Assembly (NCBI GenBank): GCA_946122785.1 | Contig: CAMGYJ010000010.1 | Span: 31,103,608 to 31,167,607, forward strand | Direction of reading: 5' to 3' | DNA from: Linum tenue | Taxonomy: Eukaryota > Streptophyta > Magnoliopsida > Malpighiales > Linaceae | Length of the DNA: 64,000 nt | Program-made: the position numbers and the translations under genes | In this document: positions 45,700 to 57,521 of the stretch, one piece after another | Numbering within the stretch: position 1 is the first letter of the stretch | Layout: every line of letters begins with the position of its first letter | Notes under the pieces: model-generated | The model's database searches: none | What the model saw: only the letters and a program-made list of their open reading frames with translations | What the model was told of the DNA's origin: nothing

Positions 45700-46340
45700 T
45701 TTGCTTCCAGATCCAGGAGCCTGATGATGTAAGTCTTGCTTCCCAAATTGAGACTCCCCTGAGTCTATAATTGACTCCACTAACTGAAGTTTCCCAGCAC
45801 CTTATGGAAGGTAGGATGTGAACCTAATAGCCCTTGCAAATTCCAAGAACCACTTCCCCCCGGGTTTCCATCACTTGAACACATCTGACTGCACAAGAAA
45901 AACAAGAGCATGATATTCTTAGAAGAGACTGAAACATAACATCAAATGGCTTCCTTAAGCAGCCAACAGAAAAGAACAACTAGCAATTGGAAACACAAAG
46001 AATTATTAGAGACGTACAACAAAGGTTGCTGAACCTAAAAGGGGTAAAAAAGAAACAAAAGAGAATCCACCTGACCAGTGGCTCATAAGAAGAATGATAC
46101 AATATCAATAACACAAAGCTGAATGAGACCCACTATCAATTACCACTGGACTCGCCAATCGGCTATATGAAATTATGATTACTCAAGCAATTATAACACA
46201 AGACTGCTCCAGTTCGATAAGATCAACAGCATAGCAAATCAACACTCAACGCATCGCCACAAACTAAAATTGTTTCGGTAAATTCCCTCGGCGTCGAGCT
46301 CGATTGCATTGGGCATGTACCCAGAAAGCTAAATAGATTA
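45700..46340. other. Unassigned spacer
   Basis: About 0.65 kb without supported genes or recognised repeats. It could be the 3' UTR of the PEX11A-like pseudogene or more LINE debris. Confidence 0.3.
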
Positions 46341-46399
46341 TCTAACTGATTAGCCGCCGGCGGAGGGACGATTCTCTGATTGGGAATGATTCAAAAGAA

Positions 46400-47040
46400 G
46401 CAGCGGTTTTCACTTGAATGGAGCTGGGGGGGAAAGCCTTTTTGAGAGAGAGGGTCAGAGAAATTCTCACCGGAAAACAAGAAGGAATCGGCTCAGACGA
46501 TATAGCTTCGATGGAGTAAACAACGACGACGAGATCTTCTTTTACTCGTCCCTCCCTAATAGCCGCCAATGCCATAAACCGGCGAGAACGATCAAAAGCT
46601 TCTTCATCACCATCTTCGTTTCAATTTCATTGCCGCACCCATTTCCTCTCCAGTGCGCGATCTCGAACGTCGACGACAGCGCGACTATGTCCCCTTTCAA
46701 TTCGTTCAAATCCCTAACTTTAAAGGAGAGGCTCGCGCTGTATCCTCCGAATTCCGCCCAGGCGCTGATTTCCCCCAACCTCTTGGCGTGCCTCCCGTCG
46801 ATTACACCCGATTGGACAGCCAGCTCGAAGAAGTAGTGGATTCATTCGCCGCCGTAGGAGAGGATGGAGAGGATCACTTCCTGTTGGGAGTGGAAGTGGG
46901 AGGAGCGGGAGCCACGACGGAGGGAATTCAGGATGGAAATGCCTTCCAGCCGAGGCCGACGCTGGACTCGAAGCTCTTGAGGCGGTTGGGTAGAATTAGG
47001 GTTTCGGGGAGGATCGTGGAGGAGAGGATGATCTGGGCGG
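46400..47040 (-). pseudogene. PEX11A-like peroxisome proliferation gene, decayed
   Basis: The minus strand encodes, in pieces, QIILSSTILPETL, LKSFESSVGLGWKAF, VILSILSYGGE, VIDGRHAKRLGEISAWAEFGGY and LSFKVRDLNEL. These follow the order of Arabidopsis PEX11A, a peroxisomal membrane protein that elongates peroxisomes. A small deletion shifts frame after KAF, a stop replaces the residue after YGGE, and another shift occurs near 46570 (GLMALAAIREGR is in the next frame). The N-terminal exon is absent, replaced by segment C. About 200 of the usual 245-250 residues are traceable. Confidence 0.72.
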
Positions 47041-47412
47041 AATCAATATGAAGGTGGAGGGACAGTCGGGACGAAGAAGGAAAAGGAAGAAGAAAAAGAA
47101 GAAGAGGGAATTAGGGATGGTCTGTGGATGGAGGGTGTCCTTTAGTTCTCTAGGGACGTGGGTTTGGTTGGGTATTGGGGTTGGTTAATTGAATCAATAG
47201 ATCAATCCAAAAAATCACTTCACCCACCCAAACCAATTAATTAGACTAAATTGCAAACATTTATATCTTGTAAGAGGGTTTTGGTAATTATGGTTATAAT
47301 TAATAAGTGATTTAACGACGAAAAATCAAGAGCCGTTGAGATCACACGTACGGTGAAAGATCACCCTGGGTATGCGGTACCCCGGATTTTACCCGGGGTA
47401 CCGTAGAAGGCA
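47030..47412 (-). repeat. Segment C, inverted copy, at the left edge of the MITE array
   Basis: This is the reverse complement of 28695-29060. It ends at GGTACCGTAGAAGGCACC, an A-type terminus, followed by a (TA)n run of about 44 bases (47413-47458). Confidence 0.82.
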
Positions 47413-47459
<47 letters not shown>

Positions 47460-47460
<1 letters not shown>

Positions 47461-47849
47461 CCCCGGGTAAAATCCGGGGTACCGCATACCTTGAGTATGA
47501 AAACGGTATCTAGAACTCGAATTAGCATGATTTTTGGGTCTGATACTATACCCTAACCCTTAATGAGTGAACCCTAGGTCCTAATTATCTAAATAATAAT
47601 CTATAAACACTAAGATAGTGCATTCCTCTTTGTGCCTATATTTGGACGAATCATAATCGTTGATTATTGTTTCTAATCAAATTGATCTTGGAGTATAAGA
47701 TTGGGAGAATTAAGACCTAGATTTTGATCTTTAAGGGTTAGAGTATAGTATCATGTCCGAAAGATCGGTCAATTCAAGGTCTAGATAGTGTTTTCATACT
47801 CAAGGTATGCGGTACCCCGGATTTTACCCAGGGTACCGTAGAACTCGCC
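47460..47849 (+). mobile_element. MITE A, copy 4 (5' tip missing)
   Basis: It begins directly at CCCCGGGTAAAATCCGG after the (TA)n run, so the outermost ~17 bases are gone. It carries the same subtype marks as copy 2 at 27852. Confidence 0.88.
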
Positions 47850-47875
47850 ATATATATATATATATATATATATAT

Positions 47876-48283
47876 GGTGGTTACTTCAGCGCACTCTTTT
47901 TTTTTGTGCATTCAATACACCCAACTCTAAAAGTGACGATAATACATCGAGTGTTGAAATTTAATTGGTGGCATTAATCTAACATGATGATATAACATAG
48001 AATCACAACTAATCAATCAATTATCCTAACCAACCTTCAATTTTGAATCCAAACTCAAAACCCCAAATTCTACACCTAAACCCTACCCCTAAATCCCTAT
48101 ATCATAAATCCTTACAATAAAAGTAAATCTTCAATGATTTCTTAAAAACTTCATGTGTTTCTTATTCATAATATCATAAGCAACAATCGATACCGTTTTA
48201 ACAAGAATCACATGCTCCGAATGATGATTATGAGGCGAGTGCATTGAATGCACTAAAAGAGTGGGTTCACGGAAAACACCACC
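47876..48283 (+). mobile_element. MITE B, copy 2
   Basis: 408 bp, nearly identical to B1, with complete ends (GGTGGTTACTTC...GAAAACACCACC) between (TA)n runs. Confidence 0.88.
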
Positions 48284-48295
48284 ATATATATATAG

Positions 48296-48741
48296 GGTGC
48301 CTTCTACGGTACTCCGGGTGAAATCCGGGGTACCGCATACATTGAGTATGAAAACGCTATCTAGACCTCGAATTAGCAGGATTTTTGGGCATGATACTAT
48401 ACCCTAACCCTTAAAATAGTGAACCCTAGGTCCTAATTATCTAAATTATAAACTATAAATCCTAAGATGGTGCTTGATTTTTTTGCCTATATTTGGACGA
48501 ATAATAACCATCGATTATTCCTTTTTGTGCCTATATTTGGATGAATCATAACCGTCGATTATTATTTCTAATTAAATTGATCTTGGAGTATAAGATTGGG
48601 AGAGTTAACACCTAGATTTTGATCTTTAAGTGTTAGAGTATAGTATCATGTCCGAAAGATCGGTCAATTCAAGGTCTAGATAGCGTTTTCATACTCAAGG
48701 TATGCGGTACCCCGAATTTCACCCAGGGTACCGTAGAACTC

Positions 48742-48744
<3 letters not shown>
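48296..48744 (+). mobile_element. MITE A, copy 5 (long subtype)
   Basis: 449 bp. It is longer than copies 1, 2 and 8 because of an internal tandem duplication of about 45 bases around GCCTATATTTGGA.GAAT (about 48484-48560). Confidence 0.88.
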
Positions 48745-48772
<28 letters not shown>

Positions 48773-49180
48773 GGTGGTTACTTCAGCGCACTCTTTTTTT
48801 TTGTGCATTCAATACACCCAACTCTAAAAGTGACGATAATACATCGAGTGTTGAAATTTAATTGGTGGCATTAATCTAACATGATGATATAACATAGAAT
48901 CACAACTAATCAATCAATTATCCTAACCAACCTTCAATTTTGAATCCAAACTCAAAACCCCAAATTCTACACCTAAACCCTACCCCTAAATCCCTATATC
49001 ATAAATCCTTACAATAAAAGTAAATCTTCAATGATTTTTTAAAAACTTCATGTGTTTCTTATTCATAATATCATAAGCAACAATCGATACCGTTTTAACA
49101 AGAATCACATGCTCCGAATGATGATTATGAGGCGAGTGCATTGAATGCACTAAAAGAGTGGGTTCACGGAAAACACCACC
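48773..49180 (+). mobile_element. MITE B, copy 3
   Basis: 408 bp, nearly identical to B1, B2, B4 and B5. Confidence 0.88.
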
Positions 49181-49194
49181 ATATATATATATAG

Positions 49195-49642
49195 GGTGCC
49201 TTCTACGGTACTCCGGGTGAAATCCGGGGTACCGCATACCTTGAGTATGAAAACGCTATCTAGACCTCGAATTAGCAGGATTTTTGGGCATGATACTATA
49301 CCCTAACCCTTAAAATAGTGAACCCTAGGTCCTAATTATCTAAATTATAAACTATAAATCCTAAGATGGTGCTTGATTTTTTTGCCTATATTTGGACGAA
49401 TAATAACCATCGATTATTCCTTTTTGTGCCTATATTTGGATGAATCATAACCGTCGATTATTATTTCTAATTAAATTGATCTTGGAGTATAAGATTGGGA
49501 GAGTTAACACCTAGATTTTGATCTTTAAGTGTTAGAGTATAGTATCATGTCCGAAAGATCGGTCAATTCAGGTCTAGATAGCGTTTTCATACTCAAGGTA
49601 TGCGGTACCCCGAATTTCACCCAGGGTACCGTAGAACTCGCC
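49195..49642 (+). mobile_element. MITE A, copy 6 (long subtype)
   Basis: 448 bp, same subtype as copies 5 and 7, including the internal 45-bp duplication. One base is missing in the right arm (TCAATTCAGGTC). Confidence 0.88.
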
Positions 49643-49660
49643 ATATATATATATATATAT

Positions 49661-50068
49661 GGTGGTTACTTCAGCGCACTCTTTTTTTTTGTGCATTCAA
49701 TACACCCAACTCTAAAAGTGACGATAATACATCGAGTGTTGAAATTTAATTGGTGGCATTAATCTAACATGATGATATAACATAGAATCACAACTAATCA
49801 ATCAATTATCCTAACCAACCTTCAATTTTGAATCCAAACTCAAAACCCCAAATTCTACACCTAAACCCTACCCCTAAATCCCTATATCATAAATCCTTAC
49901 AATAAAAGTAAATCTTCAATGATTTTTTAAAAACTTCATGTGTTTCTTATTCATAATATCATAAGCAAAAATCGATACCGTTTTAACAAGAATCACATGC
50001 TCCGAATGATGATTATGAGGCGAGTGCATTGAATGCACTAAAAGAGTGGGTTCACGGAAAACACCACC
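49661..50068 (+). mobile_element. MITE B, copy 4
   Basis: 408 bp, nearly identical to the other B copies (one visible change, GCAAAAATCG). Confidence 0.88.
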
Positions 50069-50080
50069 ATATATATATAG

Positions 50081-50526
50081 GGTGCCTTCTACGGTACTCC
50101 GGGTGAAATCCGGGGTACCGCATACCTTGAGTATGAAAACGCTATCTAGACCTCGAATTAGCAGGATTTTTGGGCATGATACTATACCCTAACCCTTAAA
50201 ATAGTGAACCCTAGGTCCTAATTATCTAAATTATAAACTATAAATCCTAAGATGGTGCTTGATTTTTTTGCCTATATTTGGACGAATAATAACCATCGAT
50301 TATTCCTTTTTGTGCCTATATTTGGATGAATCATAACCGTCGATTATTATTTCTAATTAAATTGATCTTGGAGTGTAAGATTGGGAGAGTTAACACCTAG
50401 ATTTTGATCTTTAAGTGTTAGAGTATAGTATCATGTCCGAAAGATCGGTCAATTCAAGGTCTAGATAGCGTTTTCATACTCAAGGTATGCGGTACCCCGA
50501 ATTTCACCCAGGGTACCGTAGAACTC

Positions 50527-50529
<3 letters not shown>
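50081..50529 (+). mobile_element. MITE A, copy 7 (long subtype)
   Basis: 449 bp with the internal duplication. It is followed by the longest junction microsatellite, (TA)n at 50530-50579. Confidence 0.88.
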
Positions 50530-50579
<50 letters not shown>

Positions 50580-50581
<2 letters not shown>

Positions 50582-50987
50582 TGGTTACTTCAGCGCACTC
50601 TTTTTTTTTGTGCATTCAATACACCCAACTCTAAAAGTGACGATAATACATCGAGTGTTGAAATTTAATTGGTGGCATTAATCTAACATGATGATATAAC
50701 ATAGAATCACAACTAATCAATCAATTATCCTAACCAACCTTCAATTTTGAATCCAAACTCAAAACCCCAAATTCTACACCTAAACCCTACCCCTAAATCC
50801 CTATATCATAAATCCTTACAATAAAAGTAAATCTTCAATGATTTTTTAAAAACTTCATGTGTTTCTTATTCATAATATCATAAGCAACAATCGATACCGT
50901 TTTAACAACAATCACATGCTCCGAATGATGATTATGAGGCGAGTGCATTGAATGCACTAAAAGAGTGGGTTCACGGAAAACACCACC
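50580..50987 (+). mobile_element. MITE B, copy 5
   Basis: 408 bp, last B element of the array, nearly identical to the others. Confidence 0.88.
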
Positions 50988-50997
50988 ATATATATAG

Positions 50998-51402
50998 GGT
51001 GCCTTCTACGGTACTCCGGGTGAAATCCGGGGTACCGCATACCTTGAGTATGAAAACGCTATCTAGACCTCGAATTAGCAGGATTTTTGGGCATGATACT
51101 ATACCCTAACCCTTAAAATAGTGAACCCTAGGTCCTAATTATCTAAATTATAAACTATAAATCCTAAGATGGTGCTTGATTTTTTTGCCTATATTTGGAC
51201 GAATAATAACCATCGATTATTGTTTCTAATTAAATTGATCTTGGGGTATAAGATTTAGAGAATTAAGACCTAGATTTTGATCTTTAAGGGTTAGAGTATA
51301 GTATCATGTCCGAAAGATCAGTCAATTCAAGTTCTGGATAACGTTTTCTTACTTAAGGTATACGGTACCCCGAATTTCACCCTGGGTACTGTAGAACTCC
51401 CC
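50998..51402 (+). mobile_element. MITE A, copy 8 (short subtype)
   Basis: 405 bp. The left arm is like copies 5-7, but the internal duplication is absent and the right arm (GTTCTGGATAACG, CCTGGGTACTGTAGAACTCC) resembles copy 1 at 13391. This suggests the original solo element at the right edge of the array, or a recombinant. Confidence 0.85.
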
Positions 51403-52340
51403 ATATAGCTTTTTATGAATTATGATCGATGTGTCATGTGTTCGATTCCCAAAGACCATCATATGCTAAGCACATGGTATTATGATGCATGTGGAAACTT
51501 CAAACCCTTCTTAGTTGGCTTTCGTTTGAGAAGTTGTCTTAATAAATTATATACATAATTTATAATTGAACCTATTCCGACAACTCAAATTGATTCTTGA
51601 TCCGGAGTTATATACAAGAAAAGCAACAATACTAAACAAGTTTCAGACTTTCAGTAGAACTTATTAGCCTCAAATTGTATGCTAAGCTATCTCTCCACTC
51701 TACAGCAAACACCGATACTTAATTAAATAAGCACAAGCAACACAAGGACTGCAGCAGCACGCAAAAGTGAACTGAAAAATGCATCCCATAGAGACACAAC
51801 CACCCAACACAAAAAAAAAAACTACCTTTGATCTCTCAAAACACGTGGGATTGTTGTTGAGATTTGCTTATCCAATTGTTGAATGGAACACGAGGCTTAG
51901 TGAGGTAAAAAAAATTGTTGTGTGTATTGTACTATTCAGCTGTGAATTTAAGGTTTAAGAAGACGTTAGTAGCTAAATAAATGTTGAGTAGTGTTGGATT
52001 GGTCCACTCATATGTTGGTTGGACTAATCGGTTTGAGTTGTGATATTTTGGATTTTTTGGGAGTTCAAATGTCATTTTTAGAAGATCCTCTATTGATATA
52101 ATGGAGAGGAGTTACAGCAATTAAAGTGAAAAGAATTAAAAAGAGAGAAGAGAAACTAAAAGGTTGTAAGATTTTTCATTTCTACAGCAGGGCAATCTGT
52201 TAAAGAGAGCATAACGGGAGAACGAACCGTTAGATCGTCCTAAAATTTAATGAGAGTATTTAAGACTCATTATTCTTCAATCTGATCGGGTGGATCGTTG
52301 TTCTCACCCTTGGTTTGTCTTTTAATTTGTTTGGACAGAG
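51403..52340. other. AT-rich spacer
   Basis: No gene or recognised element is supported. A GTTCGATTCCC box near 51443 lacks a partner A box. Confidence 0.3.
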
Positions 52341-52364
52341 AGAGTACGAATTAGTTTTCTGTAC

Positions 52365-52570
52365 TTCTGTTTCCTCGGAAAAACCAAATGCCACCGCCGG
52401 TGCCGAATTCGTTTCCGGCGATGTTGATTTGATGTTTCGCGATGGAAACTCTTGCGGTGCCGTTGATCAAATGCACCGCTGATAGATGAAATCGAGACGA
52501 CCGTCAAATATCCGCCGCCGAATGTCGGCTTCGTTGATTTGATCGGTGCAACTCTGACTTCTAATCAAGA
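52365..52570. repeat. Repeat D, copy 1
   Basis: The stretch from GTTTCCTCGGAAAAACCAAA through ATTTGATCGGTGCAACTCTG recurs at about 63716-63900 with clear but imperfect identity. Shared phrases include GATGTTTCGCGATGGAAACT and GAGACGACCGTCAAATATCC. No protein domain is recognised in any frame. Confidence 0.75.
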
Positions 52571-53020
52571 ACGACCGTTACTACGGTTCGCACCTCTCCA
52601 AACTACGTTCGAACGAGGGTGTTTGAGTTTTGAGGAATCTACGCTACCGCTACTCCTATGGAGATTCCTGTGGAGAGCTCCGCGACTACGACTACTTCTA
52701 CCAACTATGGAGATCCTTCCTGGAAGGAGAGCTCCGCGAGGGAGTTACAGAGAAAAAGTAAAGTTTTGACAGAGTTGTTTCTGTGTTGATTTTTGGTTCT
52801 CCTTTCTCTCTCCTTGCAGGGTTGATTTTATCTAACCAACTTCGTAGTCTTCACGCTCTGTAGAACTGCTTCTTCAACTGCCCCGTCCTGAAACCCCACG
52901 TGTCTCAACTGCCTTGATCTCCTCTTTCTGCTTTGCGTAAAAATCACGTGCCATCAAAACCGCTCCTGTTTGCAGAAACTTGGCGAAACGACATTGAGCC
53001 AAATCCTACACCCTTGTCCA
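52571..53020. other. Unassigned GC-richer spacer
   Basis: Short open frames at 52539-52769 and 52933-53181 show no recognised domain. AGGAGAGCTCCGCGA-type phrases repeat twice at 52672-52690 and 52728-52742. Confidence 0.3.
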
Positions 53021-53029
53021 TGCAACGAT

Positions 53030-53760
53030 GTCGTTTCACCAATACCGCGGCATCACCTTTCACTAATCGATGCCGACAAACAATGTCGTTTTCCATTCCG
53101 CGACATTGTTTCTTTTTTAAACACTGTCGTTTGCTAATCCGCGGTACCGTTGGGCTTACTCGCGGTACCGTTTTGAATTAAACGACACCGCCGATATAGC
53201 CAAAAAAATATTAATCCATGGAAGGCGCCGCAGTCGGCGCTCGCATTGGGCCGGGTGAATTTTGGCCCGATATGATTTTTAATTAATCGGTACCGCTTGC
53301 CAGGCTCTCGCGGCACCGTTTTTAAATCCGCGGTACCGTTTTAACTCTCCGCGATACCGCTTGTCTCCATGCGGTACCGATTTTCCCCTTCCAACAAGGA
53401 ATAAAAATATTAATTAATTATAAACAAAACTCCTTCCCCAACACCTACACTGCGCGGCCCCTCTCCAGTTCCGCGGTACCGCCGAGCTTCCTCGCGGCAC
53501 CGATTTTCTGTTTCGCGGTACCGTTTTAACTCCCCGCGGTGCCGCTTCTCACAAGGAATAAAAAATAATAATTAAACAATTAAAGACTCCTCCTTCAACC
53601 CCATTATACACACGGCCCTCTTTTTGATTTCCGGCGGTGTCGTTTTTTGTGTCGCGGTACCGCTGAAATTCCTTGCGGTACCGTTTTAGTTCTCCGCGAC
53701 ACTGCTCGACTCCCAACGACACCGTTTTGTACCCGCGGTATCGAATTAAATGCCGAAACT
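53030..53760. repeat. Degenerate GCGGTACCG-motif tract
   Basis: The decamer family CGCGGTACCG and variants (CGCGGCACCG, CGCGATACCG, GCGGTGCCG) followed by TTTT or CTT occurs some twenty times over 0.73 kb, at irregular spacings of about 20-45 bases. The spacers are not repeated. It is not a simple tandem repeat and encodes no continuous frame. Confidence 0.75.
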
Positions 53761-55540
53761 AATTAATGCGGCATTTAATTCCGACCGAATTAATTTTAGG
53801 TGTCAACAACTTCCAAAAACCGACTCTTCTTCTTTGTTATCCTCCGTGTTGGTGAGCGACTCTGTGGCTGAGTGGTGATCCAAGAAGTTATTGTTGAGGT
53901 AGTTTGTAATCCTATAGTTAGTTTTCTGCATTTTCTTTTACTTATATTCAATTTAAAATTTTAATTAATTATAAAATAGTCAACCCTCAACAACAATCAG
54001 AATATGCCATGATTTTCTAAAAGCACAAGTTTATAGAATCACAACTTCATAAAATGTTTGAAACACAAGTTCACAAAAACAACAAGTTCATAAAAACAAT
54101 CAAACAACAAATACTTAAAAACTAGTTCATTCATCATTACCCAAATAGGTCCGTCCAACCACCACTTCATCTTTATCATCCCAAAAATAATATCCTTCCC
54201 ATCCTTCCCTTCTTCATCCTTGTCAATCTCGAGTTCTTATCGTAGATCTCTCTCACTCTTGCACTCATAGGAAGTTCAACCTACTCGCTAGTTACCATTG
54301 TATATAAGTATATGTAACAATAATCGATGGTGCACAAACTTCTACCTCATCCGCATCACTGAACATGTACGTAGCATGATCATCTCCTTCCTCAAATAAG
54401 AAGCCTTGTGCTTCAATTGCATTGGTACTTATGAGAATATAAAAGAAGAAGCCATTGGAATTTCTAAGTTGTGGATCGAGCTATGATTGTTCAAGTTTGA
54501 CATAGAATTAGATTCCAATTTCCAAATTGAGGAAGGAAAATGGAGTGAAAGACACGTCGAATAGATGACTTGTCGGGAGATTTTTTGGACCATTTTTATG
54601 CTTAGTTAATTTTTTTAATCCTCGGTAGCCCACTTAAGCATGCCTAAATTTGATTAATTACGTCAAACCGCTTAATCGTGTCTAGCTCTGTACGTACCTT
54701 CTAAGTACTATGAATGCTTAATTCTTTTTCTAGGGCGTAGATCGGGCATTTTGTCGTTGCCTAGCACGTAAGTGTACACGAAATTACATATTTTTTAAAT
54801 CCTAGTTTTTTTCTTCATGGTTGTGATAATGGGGAATCCAATATTTTTGCTCAAGTGAGCATCTAACAAGTTTGATGTGATTATGGTAATTTAAGCTTGC
54901 TTATGGATAATTTATTCGCTTATAGGAATATTGGAATTTTGGGTGTAATGGTATCAATGAGCCGTCCCCAAGTACTTCTTCCATTGTTGTAGAATCTAAG
55001 GTTGTTGATGTATTGAAGCTAAAGGTTTGAAAGCCAAAATTTATTTGTCTACCTTCTGAAAACTTCAACTCTCTGCACTACGACAACTCTTTCGATGGCT
55101 CATTAATTTTGTCTGAGTATCTGTGATGCTACTACTTCTACATCCAATACCAAACAATAAAAATACTTACGGGAGCAAAAACATATGATTGGAGAATATG
55201 GATTACATTTGTATTAATTTGTTGTAATTTAAATTATATTTGTGTTGATTCACAAAATTTATCTCGAGAAGTCGTCATTTTAAGTGTTATATGTTTAAGT
55301 ATTATTTAATATTTTTTATTAATTAATTCAGTGTCTTAATTTGTATTTGGTACTTAAAATCCTACAATTTTATGATTTGATTTTTACCAATCCAATTTTA
55401 CTTTAATTTCGATTTAACACAAAAATCCTCATTGGACAACATTGATGGAGAGGAAATGGCGAGTTTTAATTTGGAGACCCGCCATTATTTGCTAAAACAC
55501 TCTCAAGTTATCTAGCTCTTCCATCATACACCTGATTTCA
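53761..55540. other. AT-rich intergenic DNA
   Basis: No supported gene, and no recognised repeat in about 1.8 kb. Confidence 0.35.
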
Positions 55541-55559
55541 TTACCGTTTGGTTTCAGAT

Positions 55560-55700
55560 AGACCTCGCCATCTGGTCGGGTTAAGTAATTTTGGGCTGGG
55601 GCCTCCGATTACGGGTCGGGTCATGTTGGGTTGGCTGATTTCGGGTCAAATATTGACCCCACCCATTTGGTTTCGGCTCGAGTTACAGGTCGTTTCGTTT
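55560..55700. repeat. GGGTCGGGTC-rich repeat fragment
   Basis: The stretch has several GGGTCGGGT and GGGTTGG phrases of the kind found in plant hAT-related dispersed repeats (also at 34211, 56020 and 58290 here). No ends or target duplication were found. Confidence 0.4.
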
Positions 55701-56017
55701 TGTGAGCGCTCTCAGAAACAATATCAAACATGCTTCATATTTTCTTAAAGAATACAAATTTTCACATATGCATGACAATAGTTTACCTAACACATATCAA
55801 CTAACATATTCACAAATCCTCCCATGTTAATGAAATGATATACAAATTGCGCAAATCGTCAAAAAACAATCACAAGAGTAATGCTACTAGAAGAAACATA
55901 TGATATTTGATTATTCTTAAACTCCGAACATGTCATTCAAATCCTTAGTTGATTTTTTTAAACATCTCACCAATTTATGACTGAATTTATCATATTGGGA
56001 GTGATATATAAAATAGA

Positions 56018-56288
56018 ACGGGTCAACGGGTCGACCCGCTAACCCACCCAACCCGACCCAAAAAAGCACGGGTTATCGGGTTTAGGTCATTCGGGTTTTG
56101 GGTTATAAAAAATTCTACTTTTCGAGCGTGCTCAGGTCGGGTCAACGGATCGGATTGTAAGGTCGACCCGCTAACCCACCCAACCCGACCCAAAAAATCA
56201 TGAGTTATCGGGTTCAGATCATTCGGATTTTGGGTTATAAAAAATTCTACTTTTAGAGCGTGCTCAGGTCGGGTCAAAGAATCGAGTT
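56018..56288. repeat. Tandem duplication, period ~132, GGGTCGACCCG-rich
   Basis: Two copies of a unit run from GTCGACCCGCTAACCCACCC through TTATAAAAAATTCTACTTTT and GAGCGTGCTCAGGTCGGGTC. The first GTCGACCCG is near 56030, the second near 56162. It gives an internally repeated shadow frame on the minus strand. Confidence 0.85.
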
Positions 56289-56557
56289 GTAATTTGCCAG
56301 CTCTAATTTCACACGCTCGTGTAATTTTTCCTGTACATTCTCATAACGCAAAACTCACAATGGTAGAGTCCAAATGATATCAATTGGAACAAAAATGGTC
56401 CAAAATAAGGCGCCACAGGCGTAAAACTAAATAGAGTGAAGTTAAATGCCAAAATAACCAATGCTGCATAATAAGTTGGGAAAATATAACTAAATATGAG
56501 AGACAGCACTACAAATTGAATTTTCATCACTTGTATTGTCAAGTCATACCATCGCTA
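56289..56557. other. Short spacer
   Basis: No feature recognised. Confidence 0.3.
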
Positions 56558-56870
56558 TGTTATGGGACAATTCAAATATCACATCGGAAATACAAGTGAA
56601 GGAACCTTAGTATATTAGTGTCCACCTAACCCAATTAGTACGATGCATTTTGGGGAGGACACCCAAGAGTAAAATCGTGTGGGCTTGGTCCAAAGAGGAC
56701 AATATCGTACTAATGCATCAGCCCGGTTTTGACAAGTGGTATCAGAGTCTGGTTCCGGGTGGTGGACGTCAGTTTGGTGGGACCCTCATTCGGTGACCTC
56801 GAGATTTGAGATCTGCGTTTGTCTGGCGGGTCAAAGGTGATTCGCGTCTGTTTGGTGGATCCAGGAGACT
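56558..56870 (+). mobile_element. Partial TRIM retrotransposon, + orientation
   Basis: An LTR of 177 bases (56558-56734, TGTTATGGGACAATTC to GACA) is followed by the primer site TGGTATCAGAGT (56737-56748, tRNA-iMet type) and about 120 bases of interior. The interior stops at GGTGGATCCAGGAGACT, where an inverted LTR of the same family begins. Confidence 0.82.
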
Positions 56871-57521
56871 TGTCAAATCGGGGTGCTCAATGAGTACGAT
56901 ATAGTCCGCTTTGAGCCAAGCCCGCACTGATTTACTTTTGGGTGTCTTCTCCAAAAGATCTCGTACTAATGAGCTTGGTGGACACTAATATACAAGGGTT
57001 CCTTCCTTTGTATTACCAATGTGGTACATGGATTGTCCCATAACAATCCTCCCCTCAAGCCAAGGACCACGAACTTTGTGTCATCACCTCAACGATTATC
57101 TTGATTCGCAGAAACCTTGTATCGATGGGCTTCTCGGTACAATGATTTTCCCAAAGTAAGAACTCTCTTTGATCTGCTTCCCAAATGCGGAACTCTCTTT
57201 GATCCGCCAAGCCCAAACGTGGATCTCTCCTGGATCCACCAAACCAGAAGCAGATCTCAAATCCCGAGGTCACTGAACGAGGGTCCACCGAGCTGACGTC
57301 CACCATCCCGAACCAAACTAGACTCTTATACCACTTGTCATAATCGGGCTTGGCCAAACGCAAACGATATTACGATATTGTCCGCTTTGGGCCAAGCCCG
57401 CACGGTTTTACTTTTGGGTGTCTTTCCCAAAAGGCCTCATACTAATAAACTTGGTGGACACTAATATACAAGGGTTCCTTCCCTTGTATTACCGATGTGG
57501 TACATGGATTTTCTCATAACA
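56871..57521 (-). mobile_element. Complete TRIM retrotransposon, - orientation
   Basis: On the minus strand: 5' LTR 57521-57336, primer site TGGTATAAGAGT (57333-57322), a 276-bp interior without coding capacity, polypurine tract CTTGAGGGGAGGAT next to 57045, and 3' LTR 57045-56871. At about 650 bp with LTRs under 190 bp it fits the terminal-repeat-in-miniature class. No matching 5-bp target duplication was found, consistent with its joining to the + copy on the left. Confidence 0.85.

Larger units (their letters stand above)
47460..51402 (+). repeat. Higher-order tandem array of alternating MITEs A and B
   Basis: Nine elements alternate in one orientation: A4-B2-A5-B3-A6-B4-A7-B5-A8. Each junction is a (TA)n run of 7 to about 50 bases. 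The repeat period is about 0.9 kb (A starts at 48296, 49195, 50081, 50998). B2-B5 are nearly identical to each other, as are A5-A7. A4 has lost its first ~17 bases. A8 is of a different subtype, closer to copy 1 at 13391. No coding sequence. The period and identity point to amplification of an A-(TA)n-B unit as a whole, not independent insertions. Confidence 0.93.

Noticed and set aside
56023..56277. 84-codon internally repeated minus-strand frame
   Set aside because: It simply reflects the 132-bp tandem duplication of a non-coding GGGTCGACCC-rich repeat.
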